From contig JACPZK010000017.1 in assembly GCA_016195565.1 (NCBI GenBank), positions 62,001-126,000 on the forward strand: a DNA stretch of 64,000 nt, given 5' to 3'. Shown in pieces: positions 53,164-61,266 of this stretch. The DNA comes from Nitrospirota bacterium. GTDB taxonomy: Bacteria > Nitrospirota > Thermodesulfovibrionia > Thermodesulfovibrionales > UBA1546. Position 1 is the first letter of the stretch, and each line of letters begins with the position of its first letter. A program made the position numbers and the translations under genes. The notes under the pieces were generated by a model. It worked only from the letters and a program-made list of their open reading frames with translations, had not been told where the DNA came from and did not search any database.

Positions 53164-54873
53164 TCAGTTAACCGTTTCTATAAAAACCGGTTCTTTATTT
53201 AAAACAAAATTAATTTTACCGTTAACCGCCTTTTCCGTTCGAACGCCGTTGCGCATAATGAAATTTACTGATTTAGCTCCGCCGACTTCAACAACAACAT
53301 TTTGCGGCGATTTTAGAGTTTTATTTGTTATTGCCGGCATAACATCATCAGCAGTTTCATAGAGAAAAGGATTAAATGCCACCCACATTTTCTTCCCGTT
53401 TGTATTTTTAAATTCTTCAAGCCAATAACCGGATTGATTTATTTCTCCGAAAAGATGCCTTGAATGAACGGGGTATTTTTTAAACAGAGCAATCAGGTTT
53501 TTAACGACATAATACTGTTTTCTTTTGGCGCCGGTTTTTGAATCAATAAGTCCGATTTTGGCGGTTCTCGATATTCCGGTTATTATTTTGCCGGTGACAT
53601 TATTTTTTGAAGCATTGGAAAACGCCATGACATATCCTTCAACCCATAAAATAGAAGCCTCGTCTTCATCAAGATATCCCCAATCTCTTCTCCCATTTTT
53701 CAAATATGGTGTATCCATAAAGCCTTCAGATATCAAAATGGGTTTATCGCCATAGCCATATTTTTTCAATAAAGCGCGATAGGTTTCATAAAGGTTATAT
53801 TCAGAAGCCAGATCGCCAGCTTTTGTGCCTTGGACATAACCAAAACTTTTAGGATAATCGTGATACATAAAAACATCGAATTTCGGTTTCGCCTTAAAAT
53901 ACGCTTGATAAAATTTTTCCGTGTAGAGTTTGCTCTGATTTTTGCTTTCGCCAATAAATCCGGGTGAGCCGACCATAATATCTGGGAAGGCCGCCTTAAT
54001 CTTTTCGTAAGCAGCATTGTCAAGTTTAACTAAATTCTCCGCAGTTCCGTTATATGAGCCGGGCAAAGAATTTGACGCTCCACTTCCGTCGTTTCCCGGG
54101 TTTGGCTCATTTTGAGACTCTGTATATTTGATATTCATTTTATCTTTGTAGCGGGCAATGAAGCGATAAACAAATTCCGCAAACGATTCAGCGTCTTTTT
54201 GCCGGCTGAAATTAGCCGATGGGGCAAACATTGGAATAATAGAAATGCCGTATTGATTGGCAAATTTGGCAATTTCGTCAAAATCAAATTCAATCCCGCC
54301 GAGTGAAGTTTTCCAGCGCCATTCACTATTGCTGGGATTAATTGTGTCTTGAGGGACTACTATTTTCACATAATTCAATCCCAAATCGTTGGCTATTTGA
54401 AAATAAGTTTCTTTGTTTTTTGATTTTGCTTCTTCGTAGCCGATTTTGAGCCCGAAAATCCCAAAAGGCGAATTCCCGCTTGAAACTGGCGGCGGAGTTA
54501 TGACGGGTGGGGTCGTGGCCGGAAGTTGTGTTGTGGGAGATTGCATGGCTGGCGATTGTGTTGCAGAGGGTTGGACTTGTTGGCAATCTTTCGGGCACAC
54601 ATTAGGATTGGCTCTTTCAAAGGCATCGCAAACACCATCGCCGCATTTGCCGATTTGAGGTGTTGACTGTTTATTTTGAGTTGGTTTTTCTGTGGAAGAC
54701 TGACAATCCCTTGGACAAAGGTTAGGGTTTGCCTTTTCAAATTCGTCACATATCCCGTCACCACACCTGTCCACGGGCGGCTCAGAAAAAGCGGATTTCT
54801 GAAAAACAAAAAATGCGCAAATGCCTGTGGCGATTATTAAGACTGTGATAATTGGAATGAATAGTTTGTTCAT
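53164..54873 (-). CDS. Secreted/anchored glycoside-hydrolase-like protein (clan GH-A type) with two CGDG-Cys motifs
   Basis: The 569-residue protein has an N-terminal membrane anchor (FIPIITVLIIATGICAFFVF), two copies of a cysteine motif (CGDGICDEFEKANPNLCPRDC-like, about residues 36-56 and 76-96), a Pro/Thr/Gln-rich linker, and a TIM-barrel domain. The SQNEPNPG motif and the later ILISEGFMDTP segment would give the acid/base and nucleophile Glu of clan GH-A glycosidases. The sugar is unknown. ATG 54873 (MNKLFIPI) has GGAGGAG 7 nt upstream. Low G+C and the CGDG motif suggest transfer from another lineage. Confidence 0.75.
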   Translation of the reverse strand: MNKLFIPIITVLIIATGICAFFVFQKSAFSEPPVDRCGDGICDEFEKANPNLCPRDCQSSTEKPTQNKQSTPQIGKCGDGVCDAFERANPNVCPKDCQQVQPSATQSPAMQSPTTQLPATTPPVITPPPVSSGNSPFGIFGLKIGYEEAKSKNKETYFQIANDLGLNYVKIVVPQDTINPSNSEWRWKTSLGGIEFDFDEIAKFANQYGISIIPMFAPSANFSRQKDAESFAEFVYRFIARYKDKMNIKYTESQNEPNPGNDGSGASNSLPGSYNGTAENLVKLDNAAYEKIKAAFPDIMVGSPGFIGESKNQSKLYTEKFYQAYFKAKPKFDVFMYHDYPKSFGYVQGTKAGDLASEYNLYETYRALLKKYGYGDKPILISEGFMDTPYLKNGRRDWGYLDEDEASILWVEGYVMAFSNASKNNVTGKIITGISRTAKIGLIDSKTGAKRKQYYVVKNLIALFKKYPVHSRHLFGEINQSGYWLEEFKNTNGKKMWVAFNPFLYETADDVMPAITNKTLKSPQNVVVEVGGAKSVNFIMRNGVRTEKAVNGKINFVLNKEPVFIETVN

Positions 54874-54874
54874 G

Positions 54875-56398
54875 TTATTTCTCCTCCACAAACATCGGCT
54901 TGTCTTTTAGGGTTAAAGTGATTTTTCCGGCAGCAACAGATTTTGTCTCGGTGTTGAAAGCGGTGTTATAATCCGTCACTTCTTTTCCTGACTCGTATTT
55001 AGGTATAGCTTCGGTGATTTTGACTTGCTTGATATTGCCTGTGTTTATTTCAATTGTTTTTGAAGCGCTATTGTCATTCCAAGCGGCATAAATTGATTTT
55101 CCGTTTTTTGTAAATTTGTATACATACACGCCGTCCTTTTCCTGAATCGTCTGGATATTATTCCAATCGCTTCCTTCTAAGACCTCAACCATCTTTTTGT
55201 AGGTGTAGTAGGAGAGTTTTTTAGAACCATTGTCATGAATAAACCCGTAGTGAGAAAAAACTTGGTGATTAGGTTTTCTTTCTATCACATACATCCAAAA
55301 AATCTTATCAATGCCCTGAACGAGTGAATAGACGTATGTTTTAAGCAATGCCGCAGCTTGCTGACTCTCTGTTTGGTAAGGCAAAAGATTTGCTATGGGG
55401 TGGCGGGCGGGATAGGCAGGCTGACCATCGTACATTGCTGTTTCCAGATAAATCGGCACTTCTTTAACATTTATCCCATAATTGGAAAGAATCTTTCCGA
55501 AAACCTCAATCCTATTCTTGAGCAGTTTGTAATCTTCCGCTCTTGCGTGATGTTGCTTAAATTCAAATATGTCAAAATATCCCTTGGCGCCGTTTTCAAG
55601 AATTGCCTTCAAAAATCTGGCTGGATTGTGGATATCATTAGTTGGCGGCTCTGCATCGCCTGGATTGACTTTTTCCCAATCGCCTGCCTCGGTGATGTTC
55701 CAATAGCCAAAGCTGCTGAGTCCTCCCAAAACAACCTTACAATCACTGCATTCACCCTTGATTATTTTATAGGTAGTTTGCAGAAACTCTGCGTATTCTT
55801 TAGGATAGGTTCCCCAGAATGCATTTGGCTCCGTATCAACCTCCCAAATTTTTACTCTATCTTTATACTTCCGAACTATATCCCTGGCCGCCTTCTTATA
55901 TTCCTCTGAGACGTTTGGCGGTTGATTGCCCCCTTCCATAGCGACCAATCTGGAATATACTTTTATATTTTGAGGAACAGATTCTATGTTTGTTGAATTG
56001 GGAACTGGCATCTCCTGAACCCATTTCACGCCAAGATCACCGAGGTATTGATTTATTTCGGACCTGGAAATGTTCATTCTGTCAACAACGATGGTCTCGG
56101 TATATGGATTGAAGACCCCAAACGGCGAAACTTGAGATTTTATATTTGGGGTTATAGACTTAGTTGAAATAGTATGGCTGGGTGAAGTTAGCTGCGGAGC
56201 TGCCTGTTCTTTACAATCCTGTGGGCATATAGTCGGATTCTTTTTTTCAAACTCATCGCAAATCCCGTCGCCGCATCTGCCGAATTTTGCAATTGGCATC
56301 TTTGGTTCAGAAAAAGCGGATTTCTGAAAAACAAAAAATGCGCCAATGCCTGCGGCAATAATTATAACGACAAAAATTGGAATAATTAATTTATTCAT
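54875..56398 (-). CDS. Secreted/anchored glycoside-hydrolase-like protein with one CGDG-Cys motif
   Basis: This 507-residue paralogue has the same anchor (LIIPIFVVIIIAAGIGAFF), one CGDGICDEFEKKNPTICPQDC-like motif, a linker, then a TIM-barrel-like domain with WEVDTEPNAFWG (acid/base Glu in the NEP-like position) and PIYLETAMYDG (second Glu). The C-terminus (GKSIYAAWNDNSASK) is a beta domain as in GH39/GH5 relatives. It ends 1 nt before the next paralogue. ATG 56398 is chosen by matching the MNKL starts of its paralogues; upstream ATGs at 56410 and 56440 are possible. Confidence 0.75.
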   Translation of the reverse strand: MNKLIIPIFVVIIIAAGIGAFFVFQKSAFSEPKMPIAKFGRCGDGICDEFEKKNPTICPQDCKEQAAPQLTSPSHTISTKSITPNIKSQVSPFGVFNPYTETIVVDRMNISRSEINQYLGDLGVKWVQEMPVPNSTNIESVPQNIKVYSRLVAMEGGNQPPNVSEEYKKAARDIVRKYKDRVKIWEVDTEPNAFWGTYPKEYAEFLQTTYKIIKGECSDCKVVLGGLSSFGYWNITEAGDWEKVNPGDAEPPTNDIHNPARFLKAILENGAKGYFDIFEFKQHHARAEDYKLLKNRIEVFGKILSNYGINVKEVPIYLETAMYDGQPAYPARHPIANLLPYQTESQQAAALLKTYVYSLVQGIDKIFWMYVIERKPNHQVFSHYGFIHDNGSKKLSYYTYKKMVEVLEGSDWNNIQTIQEKDGVYVYKFTKNGKSIYAAWNDNSASKTIEINTGNIKQVKITEAIPKYESGKEVTDYNTAFNTETKSVAAGKITLTLKDKPMFVEEK

Positions 56399-56737
56399 AT
56401 TATTTAACATTCTCACTTTTTTAAAAGTTTTTGTTTTCAATTATCGGGTTCGGAATTTCACTTAACTTGGTCACAAACGCATTCCTACTTCGCTTTTTGT
56501 CAAGATTTGGGGTTATATCCGAACCTGTTTCGGATATTCCACCTATAGACATGGTTGAAATATACCTATTTTTATGGAATATGTAAACATTTATTTCAGG
56601 ATAAGATATATGCTTTTAGAGTGCGAGCAAAATCTGAATATCCCCTCTTTAAAGAATGCGGCGCTTTTTGTTTTTAAAAAGTCATCCAACATTGGTATAA
56701 TAACCTCCATACATTTCCATACGAGGTGAAGGATATT
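56399..56737. other. Divergent gap between the glycosidase genes and the thymidylate synthase gene
   Basis: The gap holds a 9-bp inverted repeat ATATCCGAA/TTCGGATAT at 56515-56537 and a TATAAT box at 56696-56701 that may serve the plus-strand gene. No gene is visible. Confidence 0.45.
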
Positions 56738-57457
56738 ATGCTTCCTTTTTGTTTGCATGCCAAGACAATATCAGATGCGTGGTTTCAGTTGATATATAAT
56801 ATTTTTGACCATTCCTACACTCAGAAAATCCAGAAAGGCTCATTTGAAAACGAGCAGTATCGCCTTCAGTATCCGGGCATGGCAGTGTTCATTGAACACC
56901 CCGGCGAGGATATGATTCCTGTGATTCCGCCTGCGTTGAATATCCCGTCGCCTACGACAATGGACTATATAGAAGATTATTTCGCAAATTACCTTATGGA
57001 CCCTGAGCTTTCAGAAAATGAGACCTATAAGTATTCAAGCAGGATTCATCACCCGATGCCAAAGGGAGGGACGCAGTTTGAAAGGGTAATTGAAATGCTT
57101 AAGGCTACACCACTTACAAATCAGGCTGTTATAGAGATAGGCTCTCCGGAAGACCATGATATATGTTATGGAAACGACGGGAACCTTGATCCTCCATGCC
57201 TGAGGCTTCTGGATTTTAAGGCAGTGCCGATTAATGATGAGCTCGTTCTTACTGTAAGCTGCTACTTTCGTTCATGGGATCTGTGGGCAGGTTTTCCTAC
57301 AAACCTCGGCGGCATAGAGCTTTTAAAAAGCTATGTTGCCGGAGAAACAAATCTAAAGAACGGGCCCATGTATGCGTACAGCGCAGGCGCTCATATCTAC
57401 GGTTATCAGGAAGAGATTGCGAGAATAAGGACGCTAAAAACGGTGGTTAAGAAATAA
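56738..57457 (+). CDS. Archaeal-type thymidylate synthase
   Basis: The 239-residue protein matches the ThyA-fold family in its methanogen/archaeal form: FCLHAKTISDAWFQLIYNI, the catalytic Cys in DPPCLRLLDFKAVPI (about residue 155), and CYFRSWDLWAGFPTNLGGIELL, which replaces the RSxDxxLGxPFNI of bacterial ThyA. It would make dTMP from dUMP and methylene-THF, or hydroxymethylate a related nucleotide. The start could be GTG 56726 or ATG 56738; the latter is preferred, with GAGGTGAAGGA just upstream. It lies next to the horizontally acquired glycosidase genes. Confidence 0.85.
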   Translation: MLPFCLHAKTISDAWFQLIYNIFDHSYTQKIQKGSFENEQYRLQYPGMAVFIEHPGEDMIPVIPPALNIPSPTTMDYIEDYFANYLMDPELSENETYKYSSRIHHPMPKGGTQFERVIEMLKATPLTNQAVIEIGSPEDHDICYGNDGNLDPPCLRLLDFKAVPINDELVLTVSCYFRSWDLWAGFPTNLGGIELLKSYVAGETNLKNGPMYAYSAGAHIYGYQEEIARIRTLKTVVKK

Positions 57458-57470
57458 TTGCGCCGCTGTC

Positions 57471-57878
57471 CTATTTAGTCCGATAGCTCTCTAAAAACTC
57501 CTGAGGCGGCAATATTCTGATACCCATATATTCCTGTATGGCAAGGACTTCTCCATCGCCGGTTATGACAGCATCTGCCTTTAATGCCACGGCGCATTCA
57601 ATAAACTTATCATCATCGGGATCATTTTTGACAATCTTTATCTTTGGTGTTTTCGTGGTAAACAGGATGTTGAAGCCCTTGGCGAAAAGGGATAACAGTT
57701 CTTCAAGTTCAGCTTCGTCCTTCATGCCGATCCTGCCAAGGACGTCTATATATTCATCAAGGACAGCATGGGACAGGCAGAGGGTTATTTTTTCATTTTT
57801 CCACAGGTCTGTAATCTTCTTCGGGTTTCCGCCGAAAAAAGATGAGACAAAGATGTTAGTATCAATGACGACCTTCAT
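57471..57878 (-). CDS. PIN-domain toxin
   Basis: The 135-residue protein has the PIN-fold acidic residues: VVIDTNIFVSSFFGG (Asp6), the central Glu in AVLDEYIDVL, and NDPDDDKFIECAVALKADAVITGD near the C-terminus. PIN toxins of this type are RNases. It is encoded 2 nt after the RHH antitoxin gene. The family is the PIN-type toxin rather than classical VapC, given the length and NDPDDDKFIECA. Confidence 0.9.
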   Translation of the reverse strand: MKVVIDTNIFVSSFFGGNPKKITDLWKNEKITLCLSHAVLDEYIDVLGRIGMKDEAELEELLSLFAKGFNILFTTKTPKIKIVKNDPDDDKFIECAVALKADAVITGDGEVLAIQEYMGIRILPPQEFLESYRTK

Positions 57879-57880
57879 CC

Positions 57881-58123
57881 TTATTTTTTGCGCGCCGATT
57901 TAATAGCCTTGTCAATCGCTGCAGGCGTTACGCCTTTTGACTTCAATTTCCTGCCGATTCTACCCCACAGGTCATCAATATACGCGCCGATATCACGCTC
58001 TTTAATGTGCTCTTCTATAAGCCCTCTCACCATCTCGCTCGTAGTCTTGCCCTCGCCTCTGGCAAGCCTGTTGAGCCTGTTCTTGACCTCGTCATCAATC
58101 CTTATAATCATCTGCGTTGACAT
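57881..58123 (-). CDS. Ribbon-helix-helix antitoxin
   Basis: The 80-residue protein has an N-terminal ribbon-helix-helix fold (TQMIIRIDDEVKNRLNRLA, TTSEMVRGLIEEHI), which binds DNA as a dimer, and a C-terminal basic region that would wrap the PIN toxin. ATG 58123 is chosen since GGAGGTG lies 5 nt upstream; the longer frame to 58165 reads through the promoter. It probably represses its own promoter at the palindrome at 58148-58173. Confidence 0.85.
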   Translation of the reverse strand: MSTQMIIRIDDEVKNRLNRLARGEGKTTSEMVRGLIEEHIKERDIGAYIDDLWGRIGRKLKSKGVTPAAIDKAIKSARKK

Positions 58124-58147
58124 CTCTTCACCTCCAAAATATATCTT

Positions 58148-58182
58148 GTATATATTGTATATCACATATATACGATTGTCAA
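58148..58182 (-). promoter_or_regulatory. Promoter and operator of the RHH/PIN module
   Basis: On the minus strand TTGACA (58177-58182), a 17-bp spacer and TACAAT (58154-58159) make a near-consensus promoter. A 7-bp inverted repeat GTATATA/TATATAC (58148-58173) covers the spacer and -10 box, as expected for an autorepressing antitoxin. Confidence 0.75.
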
Positions 58183-58214
58183 ATTCCTCGAGCCGATGAG
58201 ACTGGGCTAAGGCA

Positions 58215-58919
58215 CTATTGCTCTATTGCACTTTTACGTTTCTGCATTGGAGCGGATGGGCGGCGGGGGATATAAAGATGTTTCTCTATCAATGAACTCA
58301 ATCTTTTCATGTCCGCCGCATTCAAAGGCTCTCTGTAAAGCTCATTGACCTGCCACAAGCCGCTCTCGCTTATTCGCACTTTCGGGGAATGTTGACCTAA
58401 CCATTTGGCAGATGATCCGCACTTCTTGCAAAGCGAAATAGTGGAAACAATTCTTGATTCCAAGTGCAAACGCTCGTCTTTGTCATTCACCTCGATTACA
58501 GAAAAGGACATGTTATTCTGGACATAAAGAGAAATCCTTTTTTCGATCTGTCTTTGCAGTGGCTCGTCCACAAGGTGCGCATTTTTGTTTCTCTGGTCTC
58601 TTGTTGTGAGATCGAATTCCCAGACCTTTAGATACGGATGAGTTTCTTTGTTCAAGAAACAACGACCAATGTTCTTTCTGAATATACTGCGATCCTTATT
58701 CTCATAGACAAAATGCTGATAAAGTCGTGACTGTAATTGATTGCCGCCTGTATGAGTTCCCACCCTGACAACTCTGTCTATGTCGGCGAACGATTCACCT
58801 TTTTCGAAGAGAATATAAATACCATTCCTTGGGATCAGTTCAAGGTTCTTATCAAAAGGGAAGCGAAACCTCTTTAATGCATTGAACCATTGATGAATTA
58901 AAAGGCACTTGTCAGTCAT
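58215..58919 (-). CDS. GIY-YIG-like nuclease domain protein, accessory
   Basis: The 234-residue protein has a GIY-like start NGIYILFEKGE (about residue 32), then DRVVRVGTHTGGNQLQSRLYQHF, which resembles the second strand and Arg helix of the GIY-YIG nuclease fold. A later Cys pair (SLCKKCGSS) could bind zinc. I do not recognise a named family; nuclease activity is inferred. It overlaps the upstream gene by 4 nt, so the two form a unit, probably a mobile or defence-type cassette in this accessory region. Confidence 0.65.
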   Translation of the reverse strand: MTDKCLLIHQWFNALKRFRFPFDKNLELIPRNGIYILFEKGESFADIDRVVRVGTHTGGNQLQSRLYQHFVYENKDRSIFRKNIGRCFLNKETHPYLKVWEFDLTTRDQRNKNAHLVDEPLQRQIEKRISLYVQNNMSFSVIEVNDKDERLHLESRIVSTISLCKKCGSSAKWLGQHSPKVRISESGLWQVNELYREPLNAADMKRLSSLIEKHLYIPRRPSAPMQKRKSAIEQ

Positions 58920-59356
58920 TTCAGCCTATCGGTCAGGAATTTAAGTTGTTTCCCTATTCCTAATCCTTCCATCGGAACCCAATATTTCTTGATTCTTGGA
59001 ATAAGAAATCTCCTGTAATTGGCTCCTGCAAAAAAGACGAACTCATCTCTATCCAAGTCTGTTTCCCCTTTCAATCTTGCAGCTACCTTAATTGCCCATG
59101 ACTTTATTTCCTCTGTGCTCATGTCGTTAAGAGTCAGATTATAGGGGCTAATTGTTTGGTCAAGAGGCACGAGATAATATTTAGCCGAAAGAACGAAGAT
59201 CTTGTTGGGCTTCAGAGTATGGGCATAGGCTAATGCCTTCTTAAACAGGGGACTAATATACAGGTCTTTGGCTTTAGCAGGGCGATTAAGCTTCATGCTT
59301 ACACAAGATATTAAGACTATCCTTTTCAAACCTAAATGCCTCCAATCACTTAACAT
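58916..59356 (-). CDS. DUF6884-like (YaaA-related) protein, accessory
   Basis: The 146-residue protein begins with a hydrophobic strand and Cys-Ser motif (RIVLISCVSMKLNRPAKAKDLYIS), then SPLFKKALAYAH, FVLSAKYYLVPLDQTISPYN and FFAGANYRRFL. These features resemble DUF6884-type proteins related to YaaA-like DNA-binding folds; I am not certain. ATG 59356 has GGAG 7 nt upstream; the TTG 59371 start is not supported. It forms a coupled pair with the GIY-YIG-like gene. Confidence 0.6.
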   Translation of the reverse strand: MLSDWRHLGLKRIVLISCVSMKLNRPAKAKDLYISPLFKKALAYAHTLKPNKIFVLSAKYYLVPLDQTISPYNLTLNDMSTEEIKSWAIKVAARLKGETDLDRDEFVFFAGANYRRFLIPRIKKYWVPMEGLGIGKQLKFLTDRLK

Positions 59357-59389
59357 TTTAACACTCCACAAAGCGAAATACTTGAGAAT

Positions 59390-59600
59390 ATTTCTATATA
59401 TATAGTCTTTAGGTATTCCCTCCGGTCAGAAGAAATTAAATCTGTGCGTGTTCGCCTCAGAGAATCCGACGAGTCGGACAATACTCGTTCAACTAAGCGC
59501 AGAAAAGCAGTCGCCTCATTCTCATCAGCGAACCCGCCTGAGCACGGGGGCGACTCTTCGCTGACAATTCGAAAAGTTCGGAAGATCGGAAGTAACAAAT
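59390..59600. repeat. Possible palindromic repeat block upstream of the accessory cassette
   Basis: The stretch holds short palindromes (TCCGACGAGTCGGA), facing CAGCGAA/TTCGCTG segments, and GAAGTTCGGAAG-type tandem units at its right end. An 82-codon ORF crosses it (59350-59598, minus), but its reading is Arg/Ser-rich and lacks a ribosome site, so I treat it as non-coding. Confidence 0.4.
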
Positions 59601-59641
59601 AGAACAGAAAAACACAAGAACGAAAGTGCGGAAGAGCAAAT

Positions 59642-60613
59642 TTATTTATTCAGAATCTTTGCCGCTTCTTTTGCAAAGTAGGTGAGAATCAAATCAGCGC
59701 CTGCGCGCTTTATTGAGGTGAGAACTTCCATCATAACGCGTTTCTCATCAATCCATCCGAGTTTTGCTGCTGCCTTTACCATAGAATATTCACCGCTTAC
59801 ATTGTATGCTGCAACAGGCACATTGAACGCATTTCTTACATCAGAAATAATATCAAGATATGTCATCGCAGGCTTTACCATCACAATATCAGCGCCTTCT
59901 TCAATATCAAGCGCAGCTTCTTTCAACGCCTCTCTTCTGTTTGCCGGGTCCATCTGATACGAGCGCCTGTCACCGAATTTAGGGGTGGACTCAGCAGCCT
60001 CTCTGAACGGCCCATAAAAAGCCGATGCGTATTTTACCGCATAACTCATTATTGGCATCTCTGAGAACCCCTCGGAATCGAGCGCAATTCTTATCGCCTT
60101 TACCCTTCCGTCCATCATGTCAGACGGCGCTACCATGTCTGCTCCTGCCCTTGCGTGAGATACCGCCTCTTTGGATAGGAGTTCTAATGTGGGGTCATTC
60201 TTTACAGCGCTTTTTTCGATTATCCCGCAGTGGCCATGAGCTGTATATTCACACATGCAGACATCTGTTATGACATAGAGTCCGGGCACCCTATTTTTTA
60301 TTGCCTTTATCGCCTTCTGCACGACTCCGTGAGGGTCATATGCGCCTGAACCTGTTTCGTCTTTGTGTTCAGGAATCCCGAAAAGTATTACCGCAGGTAT
60401 GCCGAGGGAATAGACCTCTTTTGCATGTTTTACAATCTTATCAACTGATTCCTGATAACATCCCGGCATTGATTTTATCTCTTTGCGGGTGTTTTTGCCG
60501 TAGGTGACAAAGAGAGGATATATAAAATCATCGGGAGAAAGCGAGGTTTCTCTCACCATTCTCCTGATGACTTCGTTCTTTCTCAACCTTCGAGGCCTGT
60601 GCAAAGGGAACAT
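59642..60613 (-). CDS. hemB: Delta-aminolevulinic acid dehydratase (porphobilinogen synthase)
   Basis: HemB joins two 5-aminolevulinate molecules to porphobilinogen for haem, sirohaem and cobamide synthesis. The 323-residue protein begins [19 protein letters not shown] and has [13 protein letters not shown] (metal-site cysteines), [15 protein letters not shown] and [11 protein letters not shown] with the two active-site lysines. ATG 60613 is the natural start; the longer frame to 60697 runs through the preceding gene in another frame. Confidence 0.97.
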   Translation of the reverse strand: MFPLHRPRRLRKNEVIRRMVRETSLSPDDFIYPLFVTYGKNTRKEIKSMPGCYQESVDKIVKHAKEVYSLGIPAVILFGIPEHKDETGSGAYDPHGVVQKAIKAIKNRVPGLYVITDVCMCEYTAHGHCGIIEKSAVKNDPTLELLSKEAVSHARAGADMVAPSDMMDGRVKAIRIALDSEGFSEMPIMSYAVKYASAFYGPFREAAESTPKFGDRRSYQMDPANRREALKEAALDIEEGADIVMVKPAMTYLDIISDVRNAFNVPVAAYNVSGEYSMVKAAAKLGWIDEKRVMMEVLTSIKRAGADLILTYFAKEAAKILNK

Positions 60614-60617
60614 AGAT

Positions 60618-60938
60618 TTATTCGCAGCTGGTGCAGCTTGGGCCGCATGACGGAGCGCTTCCGCCTGTGATGACGAAGCCCTGTTTTTCACCGTCATCTA
60701 TGAAGTCAATGTTCATGCCTTCAAGTTTTTTTGATGTGTCTTTGTCAACGAAGACCTTAATACCGTTTTTCTCCACTACATCGTCGTTATCTCCCGGCTT
60801 TTCATCTATATCCATTCCGTAAGACGGGCCGCAGCATCCCCCTCCGGCAGTATATACACGAAGCCCCCAGCCGGCTTTTCCTTCTGTTGTGAGTAGCTCT
60901 TTTGCTTTTTCTGCAGCAGTGTCTGTTATTGTTATCAC
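60618..60938 (-). CDS. IscA/HesB-type iron-sulfur assembly protein
   Basis: The 106-residue A-type carrier has [31 protein letters not shown] and a C-terminal [11 protein letters not shown]-type proteins carry Fe-S clusters to apo-enzymes. The first conserved Cys of the family is in GGGCCGP and the C-terminal pair is CGPSC. It ends 4 nt before hemB. AAGGAGG precedes the start. Confidence 0.92.
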   Translation of the reverse strand: MITITDTAAEKAKELLTTEGKAGWGLRVYTAGGGCCGPSYGMDIDEKPGDNDDVVEKNGIKVFVDKDTSKKLEGMNIDFIDDGEKQGFVITGGSAPSCGPSCTSCE

Positions 60939-61054
60939 AATAAACCTCCTTAGTCAGGTTCTCTTGGAATTTTTTTGTAGAACCGTATCTTTAAGAATAA
61001 AGTAAAAAAGACCCAAAAAGCAACCTTTTACAGAAGTTAAGAGTTAGGTGAGAA

Positions 61055-61202
61055 TTACTAATCAGTTCATTAGTAAGCATACACGCAATGACTTTATTCG
61101 TCATGCCCGCAGGTCGTAAGCGGGCATCCAGTCCCTTTCTGGATTCCCCGATCGAGTCGGGGAATGACAAGGATGTAATCTTACTTATGAACTCCTTAGT
61201 AT
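61055..61202. mobile_element. MITE-like element with terminal inverted repeats (copy 2)
   Basis: The 148-bp element has terminal inverted repeats of the form TACTAAnnAGTTCATnAGTAAG, which match those of the copy at 25546-25686 when reverse-complemented. The core holds GTCATGCCCGCAGG...GCGGGCATCCAG and CTGGATTCCCCGA...CGGGGAATGAC hairpins. The core sequences differ from copy 1, while the ends are similar. Confidence 0.7.
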
Positions 61203-61255
61203 GAATAAGAATATAGGTCTTTAAAAACTTTTAACTTTTAACTTCTCTCGCTTGT

Positions 61256-61261
61256 TATAAT
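61256..61261 (+). promoter_or_regulatory. -10 box of a probable leaderless rlmN promoter
   Basis: A perfect TATAAT ends 5 nt before the rlmN ATG; no ribosome-binding site is present. Confidence 0.5.
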
Positions 61262-61266
61262 TAACC

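Larger units (their letters stand above)
60939..61266. other. Repeat-filled divergent gap
   Basis: The gap holds a heptad remnant (AGAAGTTAAGAGTTAG), the MITE-like element at 61055-61202, an AACTTTTAACTTTTAACTT run and the rlmN -10 box. No gene is present. Confidence 0.6.

Noticed and set aside
59350-59598. 82-codon minus-strand ORF
   Set aside because: It overlaps the start of the DUF6884-like gene and lies in a stretch of short palindromes; the residue mix is Arg/Ser/Leu-rich and there is no ribosome site.
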